From NCBI GenBank assembly GCA_032622095.1, contig CP136065.1, forward strand, positions 241,035,530-241,099,529: 64,000 nt of DNA, read 5' to 3'. This document shows positions 31,849 to 42,900 of the stretch, piece after piece. Each line of letters opens with the position of its first letter. The first letter of the stretch is position 1. This DNA is from Siphonodentalium dalli (lineage: Eukaryota > Mollusca > Scaphopoda > Gadilida > Siphonodentaliidae). The position numbers and the translations under genes were made by a program. Below the pieces are notes generated by a model that was not told where the DNA came from, ran no database searches, and saw nothing but the letters and a program-made list of their open reading frames with translations.

Positions 31849-32727
31849 AGTCTCTTTGAAAAGCCAATGAATATTCTAACGGATATACGTCTCTAGATGT
31901 GTCCATTATATTTCATTTCTACATCAACGTGACATTCCCATGATGACGTAATAAATCATTTCCAAATATGGAGTGCGTTCGTGGCATAGTAAATGTTTGT
32001 CAGAATCGTAGTATTTTAGAAATAGTTATAAATACAACAATATGCGAAAGAATAAACAGTCATGAATGTCGTTGACTGATAAAAACAAGTAGATGATGTC
32101 TCCTATATTGCGATGAGTAAAATGAATAATGGATATATCGTCTTTTTTCAGTGTTAGAGTCTGACAATGCGTGGGAAAAATTATAAACACGTCATTGACC
32201 TCTGATCTGTGAAGTGATCTGTTATGCCATAAAACAATGAAATCGCGTGCAGTCTACACCACTCTCCAATGAAATGGAGGGAATCCCTTCCAATACAGAA
32301 CATAATGTTAACCCTTTACCCAACAGAAGGGCCCTGTGCCAATGCATTCTCTTATATATGCGAGTCGACCATAGGTCGCCTCGCATATATAAGAGAATGC
32401 ATTGGCTTAACACATTAAAAATTATAAAATTGTTAAAGAATGTAAGAAAAAATGGTAAAAAGTGTTAAAAAAAAGATTTTTTTTAGGCCAATGCATTCTC
32501 TTATATATGCGAGGCGACCTATGGCACAGGGCATAACTGTAACTATCACAATGTGGTCAATGAGCCGGTTCCAATGATACCCATATTTGTATGGTTCTAT
32601 TGAGACAGACGGAAGATATTTTAGGCTGTTGAAGCTTTATTTGGCCGGTTTGTTGGGTAAAGGGTTAATAGAGAGTTCTAGAGACGTACATCGGATATAG
32701 GATTTCCGTCGGCTTTTCAAAGAGACT
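31849..32727. mobile_element. TIR element, copy 2, with nested family A MITE
   Basis: The ends 'agtctctttgaaaagcc' and 'ggcttttcaaagagact' are inverted and extend inward to 'tatacgtctctaga' / 'tctagagacgtac'. Aligned with copy 1 inverted, it lacks the ORF insert but has gained a TTAA MITE at 32308-32668. At the equivalent point copy 1 has a single TTAA ('ctctattaacatcagg'). Confidence 0.75.
32308..32668 (+). mobile_element. Family A double-hairpin MITE (copy 3, inverted)
   Basis: Both 18-bp ends are intact, TTAACCCTTTACCCAACA and TGTTGGGTAAAGGGTTAA. Orientation is opposite to copies 1, 2, 4, 7 and 8. The second hairpin has lost one arm ('gcgacctatggcacagggc'). The paralogous element at 29124-29850 supplies the empty TTAA site. 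Confidence 0.88.
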
Positions 32728-32859
32728 GACCTGACATATGTAGCATTGCTGGGATGCCATCAGTAAGATTCAATGAGGTTTATAAGTTTATTGCAGGAGA
32801 GACAAAGATCTGATTACAAAACGTTCATAAATCTTTCTATTGTTCTCAGATGCAAAAAT

Positions 32860-32975
32860 GATATCGCCAGAACATTATCAGACAAGTCTTCTCGGTCCAC
32901 AACAGCTTGGGATATTGGTTGGGATGATGCTGTTTTTGGACCGAGTCCCGCCCTGTTGCTCTTCTTTTAGGGACG
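32860..32975. repeat. Scattered inverted repeat, partner at 34134-34190 and 35150-35212
   Basis: 'atgatgctgtttttggaccg' + 'agtcccgccctgttgctctt' at 32924-32965 is inverted at 34144-34185. 'cggtccacaacagcttggga' (32894) is inverted at about 35175-35200 ('catcatcccaagctgttgtg'). These pieces suggest an older inverted element interrupted by later MITEs. Confidence 0.5.
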
Positions 32976-33168
32976 TTATACTCAGAATCGTGGACGGAAG
33001 TTATATTGCTTGTGTTTTCAGATTAGGTCAAATGGATGGTTTGCGTTTATGAACAGAGGGCAGCCTTTCCCCAAGCATGATGATATCAAACATGCATATA
33101 TCAGAGGTCCATTAAATGTCAAAGCAACGAGATATATAAGTAAACAAACGCTCTATCAGAAAATGCAT

Positions 33169-33637
33169 GTTAACAATATATTTAACGATTGTATCATCAC
33201 TATACCTTTTTCCATCATGGTCATTTTGGATATATGGATATCATTGGAACCGGTTCATTGACCACATTGTGATGGTTACAGTTATACCCTGTGCCAATGC
33301 ATTCTCTTATATATGCGAGTCGACCATAGGTCGCCTCGCATATATAAGAGAATGCATTGGCCTAAAAAAAAACTTTTTTACCATTTTTTCTTACATTCTT
33401 TAACAATTTTAGAATTTTTTCTTACATTTTTTAACAATTTTTATAATATTTTTCTACATTCTTTGACAATTTTATCATTTTTAATATGTGCTAAGCCAAT
33501 GCATTCTCTTATATATGCGAGGCGACCTATGGTCGACTCGCATATATAAGAGAATGCATTGGCACAGGGCCGTTCTGTTAACAATATATATAACGATTGT
33601 ATCATCACTATACCTTTTTCCATCATGGTCATTTTGA
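33169..33637 (+). mobile_element. Family A MITE (copy 5), truncated, between 61-bp flank duplications
   Basis: 33169-33229 and 33577-33637 are near-identical ('gttaacaatatat', 'gattgtatcatcactatacc', 'tccatcatggtcatttt'). Between them lies a family A body missing about 85 bp of its left end and the last ~12 bp of its right end, with both hairpins present (33294-33361, 33494-33564) and an expanded T-rich linker. Each flank copy begins with a TTAA. Confidence 0.8.
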
Positions 33638-33727
33638 AGAAAGATAAATCACAGACATGTCAGATGAACAATCACATTCAGAGGTTTACATGAATGTTCG
33701 GGCTCCACATTTACATGTAGCATTCTT

Positions 33728-34127
33728 TTAACCCTTTACCCAACAAACCGGCCAAAACCGGCCAAATAAAGCTTCAACAGCCTAAAATATCTTCGGTCTG
33801 TCTCAATAGAACCATACAAATATGGATATCATTGGAACCGGCTCCTTGACCACATTGTGATAGTTACAGTTATGCCCTGTGCCAATGCATTCTCTTATAT
33901 ATGCGAGTCGACCATAGGTCGCCTCGCATATATAAGAGAATGCATTGGCCTAAACAAAATATTTTTTTAACACTTTTTACCATTTTTTCTTACATTCTCT
34001 AACAATTTTATAATTTTTAATGTGTCAAGCCAATGCATTCTCTTATATATGCGAGGCGACCTATGGTCGACTCGCATATATAAGAGAATGCATTGGCACA
34101 GGGCCGTTCTGTTGGGTAAAGGGTTAA
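33728..34127 (+). mobile_element. Family A double-hairpin MITE (copy 4)
   Basis: Full-length 400 bp with exact 18-bp terminal repeats including TTAA on both sides. It includes a doubled 'ccggccaaa' near the left end. Hairpins are at 33883-33950 and 34030-34098. Nearly identical to copies 2 and 7, so recently amplified. Confidence 0.88.
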
Positions 34128-35288
34128 TGAACGTCCGTTATAGAAGAGCAACTGGGCGGGACTCAGTCCAAAAACAGCATCCAGGGTTTCCGCTAGGGGT
34201 TTGGGGCATGTGGCCGTATTTGGGAAGCACATACCAGGCGCCCTGTCGGGAGAAAATTTGGATGTTTATCACTGAAAAGTAGCCATTTCCTTGCACTTGA
34301 GACAACAAATTAAAACAGACCATCTTTCTTAGAACCCAAGTTAATGAACTAAAAGCATGCAAGCACAACAGTATACAATGGATACAACTTTTATAACAGT
34401 AATATTATTGAAAGCCAACATCAAAGACTACAGCGGTTGGCAAAAAGACACATTGTCATACTGTCTAGCAGTAACAGGTGTTAGTTACATCATGAGCTGT
34501 CATGTGCTAACATTCTGCATGCCTGCTTTCTTTGTATTTTGTTCACAGTACCGATCAAAACTATTTGTTGTAAAAATCTAAAGCCATTCCTCAAATGGAG
34601 ATGACCTCATGGTGGATTCGTATAATGGATAATTTTGTAATGATTGGATAGGGAATAACTGATAACAACTAATTTTGAATTAAACATTTCTTTGATACAG
34701 ACCTTGTTTTGAGGAAAAAGGTCTGCGCTGTTCATCACAGGGACTGCCAATTAAAACTCACTGGTGTTCATGGTTGCATGTAGCTCAGAATTCAGCCCCA
34801 TTATGATTTACCGATGTATATTGCGCATTTTGAGGGGAAATATTGGGTAAAAAAATTAGGAATTATAGACAGAAATCTATGGTAAATTAAAATGCGAAAG
34901 GCTGATTACTACTAAACATTCGCCCGACAAAGCGTTACCCGGGATGGTGTAGACAACTGTGCACATGGTCCGCGCCACTGAATATGTCTAATTCAGACAC
35001 CAAGTGTAGGATTCCTTGCAATCTGTTAATCATCAGTGTCGGTGATCGCACGTCCTGTATAAAAAGCGGACTGACCAAGGTCTGTGGCTATTTTGTGACT
35101 CATATTAAGTCAAGGTTGGTGAGGGGAATGAGGCCGCTGGACGGCCGGCCTGCCATAGTAGCGGAAACCCTGGCATCATCCCAAGCTGTTGTGGACCAAG
35201 AAGACTTGGTCTAGAAAATTATATGTCCTTCAAAACTAACGAGACTAACCTATGTATTATTCAGAGAATGAGCTGTCGACATGTCAGG
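34128..35288. other. Intergenic DNA with fragments of an older inverted repeat
   Basis: Apart from the inverted pieces at 34134-34190 and 35150-35212 (see 32860) nothing was recognised. Confidence 0.5.
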
Positions 35289-35743
35289 ATTCAAATCAAG
35301 CCAAGATATATAGTGTCTGTCATTTGCAGAATGAGGTCCCCAGAGGGTGAATTTAGTGATGCTATTCTGCATAGCAGGCTAGCATCACCAAATTCACCCT
35401 CTTGGGACCTCATTCTACTTAGACCTCAACTTCTGCTAAGTATCTATAGTCTCAAATTAACATTGTTTTTTTGTTTTCCCTTCTGTTGTTTTTATATCCC
35501 ATAATTTCCAGAAGATAAATGGTATATACGAGGTGACCAATGGGTGAACATCACCAACTTCAACTGAGGAACTTCAATCTGATCCTAGGTCAGCCACAGC
35601 AGTTGAGACCTAAGCAGAATTAGGTTTCAAGAGGGTGATTTTGGTGATGCTAGACCACTGTACGTGATAGCGTCACTAAATTTACCCTCTGGGAACCTCA
35701 TTCTGCAAATGTCAGCCAAACTATATCTGGACTTGATTCAAAT
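35289..35743. mobile_element. Family D paired-palindrome element, diverged
   Basis: Inverted ends 'attcaaatcaagccaagata' and 'tatctggacttgattcaaat', then 'tgtctgtcatttgcagaat' and 'attctgcaaatgtcagcca'. The two halves each form an imperfect palindrome around 'agtgatgct...agcatcac' (35350-35410, 35610-35700). Confidence 0.75.
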
Positions 35744-35821
35744 TGTATCTGAAAAATGATGCAGAGAAATGGCCCAGATATACATGCAGCCTGTCAATTA
35801 GCAGCAGTTTACGTAGTAATT

Positions 35822-35860
35822 GGGCCCTCTTTTGAAGAGGGCCCGATGGTGTACCTCCAT
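35822..35860 (+). repeat. Perfect hairpin GGGCCCTCTTTTGAAGAGGGCCC-type
   Basis: A perfect inverted repeat at 35822-35844 (gggccctctt / aagagggccc) is followed by 'gatggtgtacctccatacca'. It looks like the start of a dispersed repeat related to the 'gccctctcttgggt' head at 56470 and 60468. Confidence 0.55.
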
Positions 35861-36069
35861 ACCAAAATTTAATCAATTTTGTTAGCACATGGTTGAGATA
35901 TATGCCCAGATGGAACGATGGAAAGAACGACGGATGGAGATATAAAGTAAATCCAGTACAACCCCCCCATTTTTCTTCGTAAAGTGGAGGTATAAAAATG
36001 GCTCAATTTATAACTACAAGTAACCCATACAAGTCTACAAGCTTTGGCTCTATTAATGTCTATGTTAGG

Positions 36070-36487
36070 TAGGGCTACAATGATTTCTGAGATTCCGATG
36101 GATCGCATTTTAAAGTTCACGATGCAATGCATCGTATTCAGAGGGTGCAATGCGATGCAAAAACAATTCACGTATGCAGAGTTATCAAGTCAGAGATACC
36201 AACTTTTCCAATCAAAACTTCACATCTGGGGGACTGCATCAGCTATTATAGTTTACTTGTATACCTGGCCATGCATTTTGGTCATTTCAGTCAGGCCTTG
36301 TAATTTAATTCAATGAATATGCTGAGGTGAAGACTGATGAGAAAAAACATACTAAAAATGATTAAGTGGTTCATCTGGTTTTCATAGCTGTCAGTTGCCA
36401 AAAATTTGCATTGTGATGCGCATCGCATCATGGTAGGGAAATCACGATTCGCATTGCATCATGAATGTATGAATTGTTGCAGCTCTA
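36070..36487. mobile_element. Probable hAT-like MITE with 'gatgcaatgcatcg' repeats
   Basis: Ends TAGGGCTACAATGATT and AATTGTTGCAGCTCTA are imperfect inverted repeats (11 of 16). Subterminal 'cgatgcaatgcatcg' / 'gatgcgcatcgcatc' boxes occur on both sides. The neighbouring 8-mers do not match, so the target duplication is decayed or the ends are misplaced. Confidence 0.5.
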
Positions 36488-36599
36488 GCATTACTATTTA
36501 AAAAGCAAATCCATGATAAATTTTTCCTGAAGGACATCTGGTGTGGCTTGCATCCATGTTCAACCTGGGTTACAAATAGCACTGAAATCTGAAAAAGAT

Positions 36600-36986
36600 A
36601 AAAAGTTAAATTATATTACATAACTCCCATAAAACAAGACTAAATGGAACTCAAGCCTTCTATTATCAAATTCAATGGCCATTGAAGGTCGTTCCTTGAC
36701 AAGACTTCCATTTTGTTTCAGATCTTCAATTACATTTATGTGCAGAATGAGCAGTGCATACGCCATACCTTCGGGACGTTAGGACAATTAAGCGAAATTA
36801 ATTGTCATTTGTATGCTTCTATCAAAACCAGAAGTGAACTAAAAAAATAAAAAAATAATCTTCAGTTTTTAGAAAGGGATATACCAAATAGTTCAGTGTA
36901 TAAAATATTTTTGAGGGGACAATTCACCCTCTGGGGACCTCATTCTGCAAATGAGCAGCATTATGTTTGCAGGTCTGAAGAAAGGG
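36600..36986. other. Mostly unannotated, with a short family D tail
   Basis: 36920-36956 holds 'aattcaccctctggggacct' 'cattctgcaaatga', a solo family D end. Nothing else seen. Confidence 0.5.
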
Positions 36987-37246
36987 TTAACCCTTCCATG
37001 ACTAGAGCTTCCAGAAATTTATTCCGAAACCGTGTGACAATACATTCTCTCAAAATATATGGGAGTCTCTGAGCCTTGCATATATAAAAGAATAAATTGG
37101 CCTGACAATATTGACCTTGACCTTGTAAGCCATGCATTCTATTATTTATGTGAGGCTCCCTATGGGAGACTCATGTATATAAGATAATGCACTGGCACAT
37201 GATCTTGAATGCTGCACCACCGCAGCTCCCGTCATGAAAGGTTTAA
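36987..37246 (-). mobile_element. Family B double-hairpin MITE (inverted copy)
   Basis: TTAACCCTTCCATGACTAGA at the left and 'agctcccgtcatgaaaggttt' to TTTAAA at the right. Two hairpins (37030-37105 degraded, 37128-37200) are joined by 'tgaccttgaccttgtaagcc', the complement of the linker in the other copies. Its right TTAA (37243-37246) is shared with the next element. Confidence 0.8.
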
Positions 37247-37907
37247 ACCCTTTGGTGATGGGAGCTGTGCTAGTGCAGCATTAAAGATCCTGTGCCAGTG
37301 CATTCTCTTATATATGCAAGTCTCCCATAGGGAGCCTCACATATATAAGAGAATCCACTGGCTTACAAGGTCGAGGTAAATATTAGGGAAATTTATTCTC
37401 TTATATATGCGAGGCTCCTTATGGGAAAATACATCTATAAGAGAATGTATTGGCACACAGTTTTCGCAAAATTTCTGGAAGCTTATGGAATTTTCTGGAA
37501 TTTATGACGAACCTTCGAGAGAACTTTTATTCGAACTTCTTAACTCGACCAACCCTGACATATTAAACAATTTGGCAATCTTTATAAAACTCGGGTTGAA
37601 AAAATTTTTAGTGGAAAGGACACAATCATGAATGATGAATAAGGTTCGTAATAAATGCAAATATTGTTTGTTTGTTTGTAGCTTTATTGTGCGTGTTTTG
37701 TATATGTTTAGTGTATGCTAATGATGCGTGTTTGTTTGTTTCAATTTGTCAAATGTATCTTGTATGTTTACAACATCTAGTTTATTGTGATCATTATATA
37801 TAATGTTCTATATGTGTAAATAGTGTAAATAGTTAACCATCGCTCATGTTCCATGTAAAAATGGCTGAGATTAAAGCATCATTCAAGCTCCAGTCATGAA
37901 AGGGTAA
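37243..37907 (+). mobile_element. Family B double-hairpin MITE with LINE-tail insertion
   Basis: Left end TTAAACCCTTTGGTGATGGG, 'agctgtgctagtgcagcatt', two hairpins (37296-37360 and 37389-37458), 'gttttcgcaaaatttctgga', then after foreign DNA the right end 'caagctccagtcatgaaagg'. The foreign piece is described at 37485-37880. Confidence 0.75.
37485..37880 (+). pseudogene. 5'-truncated LINE 3' end
   Basis: The frame ends EPSRELLFELLNSTNPDILN, NLAIFIKLGLKKFLVERTQS, stop at 37629-37631, followed by a T/G-rich 3' region ('gtttgtttgtttgtagc') and an 'attaaagca' tail. C-terminal 'NSTNPDIL..L..FI...L' motifs are common in invertebrate LINE ORF2 ends. Insertion into the MITE is inferred from the interrupted MITE sequence. 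Confidence 0.5.
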
Positions 37908-39349
37908 AACAACCAGACCTATTGATAGTGTGGATCAAAGTATACTGAGAGGTATTATAAATTAGTGTTGATTGGTGTGTCAGCAGTATGTATCTGTGAG
38001 TGATATTAATTAATTGAGTTAGGCATGTGTGAGTGAACTGTAAGGTGAAAGGTTATTGTGGACTGTAAGGAAGCACTTGTGACTATAACTGAGAGAGAGA
38101 AAGTCAACTTTTCACTATTGTACATGCCGTTAGGATTACGATTCACGTTAACACATACCTCTGCTGAGAAGTTGACAGCAGTTATCATGAATCAGGAATC
38201 TTTGGTCTTTTATTCTGTATAATCAATCAAGAAATTATTTGTTTATGGTATATAACCACGTTTCATATGTTCGTGTTCAGGTTACTATAGAACAATAATA
38301 TGAAATGTACATCAATTTGTTCAACAAAGGTTTCAAAGGTTTTCGCAAAAGTATTCAAAATATTTCAATGTATTGAAAAATATGTTTACAGTGTTTTAGA
38401 AGCTGTATAATCTCAATGAGATTTGTATACCCTGCCATGGCGACATACTCTCTTGCAATGATATTGTTGAAGACATTCTGCAGTAAATGATATGTTGTGA
38501 AATAAGTAAAATACCACGAATTTCCCAGGAGACAACAAAGAACTCATATTGCACAGCAGTCAAAAAGAGAAACTGATTTTCAAAGATCAGCAACATTATT
38601 GGAGCAATTCTCAAAATCATCATATTTATAAAACTTTCTTGGAAGTACACATTTTAAGCATCTATTACCGAGATCATTATTTTACTCATATTGAAACAGT
38701 TTGATATTAACTTGACATGGCTCAATCGAGCTTCCAATTTTGTCTATGTAATTTGGAAGGACATGTAAGTTAGGTTGACAAATACACGAAAATTTATATG
38801 CCAGCTTCATATCCTCTGAAATATACTTGCCATGGTCACAGCGATTTTACAGCTGTTTTAAATTTTTTGTATAGAAGTGAAAAAAAGACTTGTTATTTCT
38901 ACCATATCAGGAATAGACTAACATAAAACGCTCTTTCCTGTTCCTGTCATGCAAATATTTTTGTATTTTTGTTTGGGACCCAAACATCGTGTTCAAAATT
39001 GTATTTTTCATGACTTCAATGCATCTTTTTTGGGACACATAATCCTCGTTGAAAGGTAGTTCAGGTATTTATCGATCTATATAGATACCGGGAAAAATTC
39101 TAAAGCGAATATTATCACGTGTATTTTGGAGCGCAAACCGCCATGTGAAATAAAACATGGATGGTAATCGATGTCAGTAATAATCAGGCCACATCAATTT
39201 CAACGAATCCTTTTTTCCCGTTTCAACTGAGTGGTCACTTTACTTTGAAACATTATAATGGATGCGTTTTGAGCAATCAGACACAACAATAAAATTAACA
39301 AACTAAGTCTTGTCAGTGCACATATTGAGATGTTTGATAAATAGAGGAT
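37908..39349. other. Nothing recognised
   Basis: AT-rich DNA downstream of the last identified TCF20-like exon on the minus strand. A terminal exon with stop codon should be here or further left. One possible frame follows a minus-strand acceptor 'tttactgcag' at about 38482, but I could not confirm it. Confidence 0.4.
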
Positions 39350-39492
39350 CTCACATGAGTTTCTATTTTATACGGAATTTATCAACCGAGTTCACTAAAT
39401 TCGATTTGAGCCGAGGTTTACCGAGGCTCAAATAGAATTTAGTGGACGAGGTTAATAAATTACGTATAAAATAGGACGAGTGTGAGATACTT
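39350..39492. mobile_element. ~140-bp hairpin MITE
   Basis: The arms 'tctattttatacggaattta' / 'taaattacgtataaaatagg' and 'actaaattcgatttgagcc' / 'ggctcaaatagaatttagt' give a stem around 'gaggtttaccgag'. Outer bases 'tctcacatgag' / 'gtgtgagat' extend it. No coding sequence. Confidence 0.75.
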
Positions 39493-39915
39493 TTTATCAC
39501 ATGATCAAATAAACGCGAAGCAATGTGAAATATCCATCGAAAACAACGATAAAAACCGCAGTGATCGCAAGTCATTTGAAGAACGATGTGACGTCATCGC
39601 ACGCGCTGATATTAAACGTGTCTCTTATCGATAATTATGAAACTGCTTTTATGGGCAAATTATGTGATAAATTATTGTTCTTAAATTGTTACATGTAGTT
39701 CAATAAATATTTAATGTCTACATTTAGTACACTGTACATTCCAGTATTAATGTCTACATTTAGTATAACTCAAATAATTGATGATTTGTCCAAAACCAAA
39801 GCTACCCACATCAATACATCTACGCATCATACAGTGAGGTTCGTTTCGCAGTATGTATCGTACCGTGACATGGGCATATATCATTGCAATCCTAATTGAG
39901 AATGGTCTTCCATAC

Positions 39916-39965
39916 CTTATGTTTAGGACATAGCACTGAAAAGTTGTCTTCATCAAAATAGCAAC
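39916..39965 (-). CDS. TCF20: TCF20-like exon 4 (ePHD end)
   Basis: Minus-strand acceptor 'cttgtttttgcag', two bases completing Gly, then CYFDEDNFSVLCPKHK and donor GTATGG at 39915. The conserved 'C..F.C..H' end closes the zinc finger. Phase 0 at the end. A following exon with the stop codon must lie at lower coordinates and was not identified. Confidence 0.88.
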
Positions 39966-42900
39966 CTGCAAAAACAAGACAATAGAAATTTCAATGACAA
40001 TAAGCTTGATATGGGCTACATTTCAAAATAGGACCAAGCTGATTTTCTTCAATCAGTTAACCCTTTACCCAACAGAACGGCCCTGTGCCAATGCATTCTC
40101 TTATATATGTGAGTCGACCATAGGTCGCCTCGCATATATAAGAGAATGCATTGGCTTAACACATATTAAACATGATAAAATTGTCAAAGAATGTAGAAAA
40201 ATATTATAAAAATTGTTAAAAAATGTAAGAAAAAATTATATAATTGTTAAAGAATGTAAGAAAAAATGGTAAAAAGTGGTAAAAAATGGTAAAAAGTTTT
40301 TTAGGCCAATGCATTCTCTTATATATGCGAGGCGACCTATGGTCGACTTGCATATATAAGAGAATGCATTGGCACAGGGCATAACTATAACCATCACAAA
40401 ATAGGACCAAGCTGATTTTCTTCAAACAGTTAAAGTGATGTGTAGGGTGATCAAATAGAAATGGAGAATAATCTTGTTAAAAGTAGTTATTTTTACAAAT
40501 ATTATATCCAAATTGATAACACACACCGTCATTCTTATATATTAATTAAATTCAGCGACTGTTGATGGCAAAATGGGTTTCGTTAGTTTATCGCAGATAG
40601 ATGCGTCCCGTATCGAGTAGTAAATATTTACAATTGAGCATAGTTCAGACGATGATTTCTATGGAGTGGTATGGTAGATTTGCTTCAGATTTTCGGCGAT
40701 GTTAGTAGAATGTTACATTCCTCCAGTTCAATGCATAGCGCCTGAACACTAACTTATCAGTTTCAAGCACGTGAACAAGTACATAGTATGTCTTTAAATG
40801 CTTGATTGTTTACATAATAAACATTTTCCACTGGAGCACATACAAATTTTAACTAGAGATGGGCCTGTCCCAGGTGGGACTAAGGTATACCCCCAAATTC
40901 AACATGTTATTCCAATGAAGTAGCCATTACCGTATATTGGTCACTGAAATTATGTAAACAGATAAAATATTATTATGAAAAAGTCTGATTTCCAAATTGT
41001 AGTTGGGGTCAGCTTCTCATGTTTTGAATCTTTATACAAGATTTCTGAATAGAGAAAATCACGTTCTAAGTCGAAAGCGGGGGATAACTCCACTTCATAA
41101 TCGCATGTGCACAGGTTCCCTTGGTACTAAATATCTGTTCCAAATTTAAACAAAATTGAGAGAAAATGTAGGAATAAAAGCTTGAACAAAATTATGCATT
41201 TTGAGAAAATTTTCTAAGTAAAAATAGGGGAAGAAATCCACCAAAAAAAAGTCTGATGGACCTCTTAATTGCAGGTGCACAGGTTCCCATGGTAATAAAT
41301 ATACTGTGCCACGTTTAAATAAAAGCTTGGACAAAATTATGCATCTTGAGAAAAATGGGGATAACTCCAGATAACTCCACAAAAAAGTTGGACGGACCTC
41401 GTAATCGCAGGTGCAGGTTACCTTGGTACTAAATATCTGTGCTAAGTTAAAACAAAATTTACCAAAATATGTAGGAATAAAAACTCGGACAAAATTCTGT
41501 CCACGGACGGATGAACAAAAATTTTATTGGCAGAAGGACGAATGGACGCACATGGCAGACAACCAACTGATGGCAATAGCTAAAACTTGTCTTTATCAAG
41601 TTAAGCTAAAAAGGGTTTTAAATTGATTTATAGCTTTAAACAAAGCTCTAGGTGTGTTGATGTGCAGCTACTAGTATGATTTAGCAAATAAAAGACACAC
41701 TTTTGAAACACAAATCAATTTGTCAATACAACAATCAAACAGAATTCTCTTGTATCAGGACTAAAAACTATATATGCTACAGCAAAACCAGTGGAAAATA
41801 ACGAAACACAAGAGATTTTGTAAGTTTATATGCCTTTGATAGTCTTACTGAAGGAATACAAATTGTATGCCTTCTGCAGACATTTTACACAGCAGATAAA
41901 CAATGAGTTAATTTTACTTTAATAACACATCAAATCTAACAGACTTTAAATCTAATACACCTTTAAAGTTGTAGAATGCTAAAAACAGACCTAGACCTGG
42001 TTTTTCTTTCTGATGCTGTATGACGCAATAATTTATATCACTTCGGTAAGCTTTTAAAAGTCATACACAGTCCATATACCAGTATTTCATATATTTTCCG
42101 ACTGGAGTATACAGTATAAATAAACATGGAGCAGATTGTTTTCAATCATTAAGTAGGTCATTTAAAGCAATAATTTTACCTTCACATCGAGCACATACAA
42201 CATGATATTTTTACCTTCACATCGAACACATACAACATGATATTTTTACCTTCACATCGAACACATACAACATGGTATTTTTACCTTCACATCAAACACA
42301 TACAACATGATATTTTTACCTTCACATCGAGCACATACAACATGATATTTTTACCTTCACATCGAGCACATACAACATGGTATTTTTACCTTCACATCGA
42401 ACACATACAACATGATATTTTTGCCTTCACATCGAGCACATACAACATGGTATTTTTACCTTCACATCGAGCACATACAACATGATATTTATACCTTCAC
42501 ATCGAGCACATACAACATGGTATTTTTACCTTCACATCGAGCACATACAACATGATATTTTTACCTTCACATCGAGCACATACAACATGGTATTTTTACC
42601 TTCACATCGAGCACATACAACATGATATTTTTACCTTCACATCGAGCACATACAACATGGTATTTTTACCTTCACATTGAGCACATACAACATATTTTTA
42701 CCTTCACATCGAGCACATACAACATGGTATTTTTACCTTCACATTGAGCACATACAACATGGTATTTTTACCTTCACATCGAGCACAGACAACATGGTAT
42801 TTTTGTAGACAGCCTTTATGTAAGCAGCCCAGAGTAGCACCAGATTCTTTGCAAATAGAGCAGTTCTGAAAGAGATATTGAGATATTTTCTGCTGAATTT

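Noticed and set aside
38390..38660. Possible terminal exon of the TCF20-like gene after a minus-strand 'tttactgcag'
   Set aside because: The frame after this acceptor has no conserved ending that I can recognise and the site could be chance; left unassigned.
42237..42485. 82-codon plus-strand ORF of repeated 'PSHR(A/T)HTTWYF'-type peptide
   Set aside because: It is a by-product of the 35-bp minisatellite read on the wrong strand; the array derives from the minus-strand exon border.
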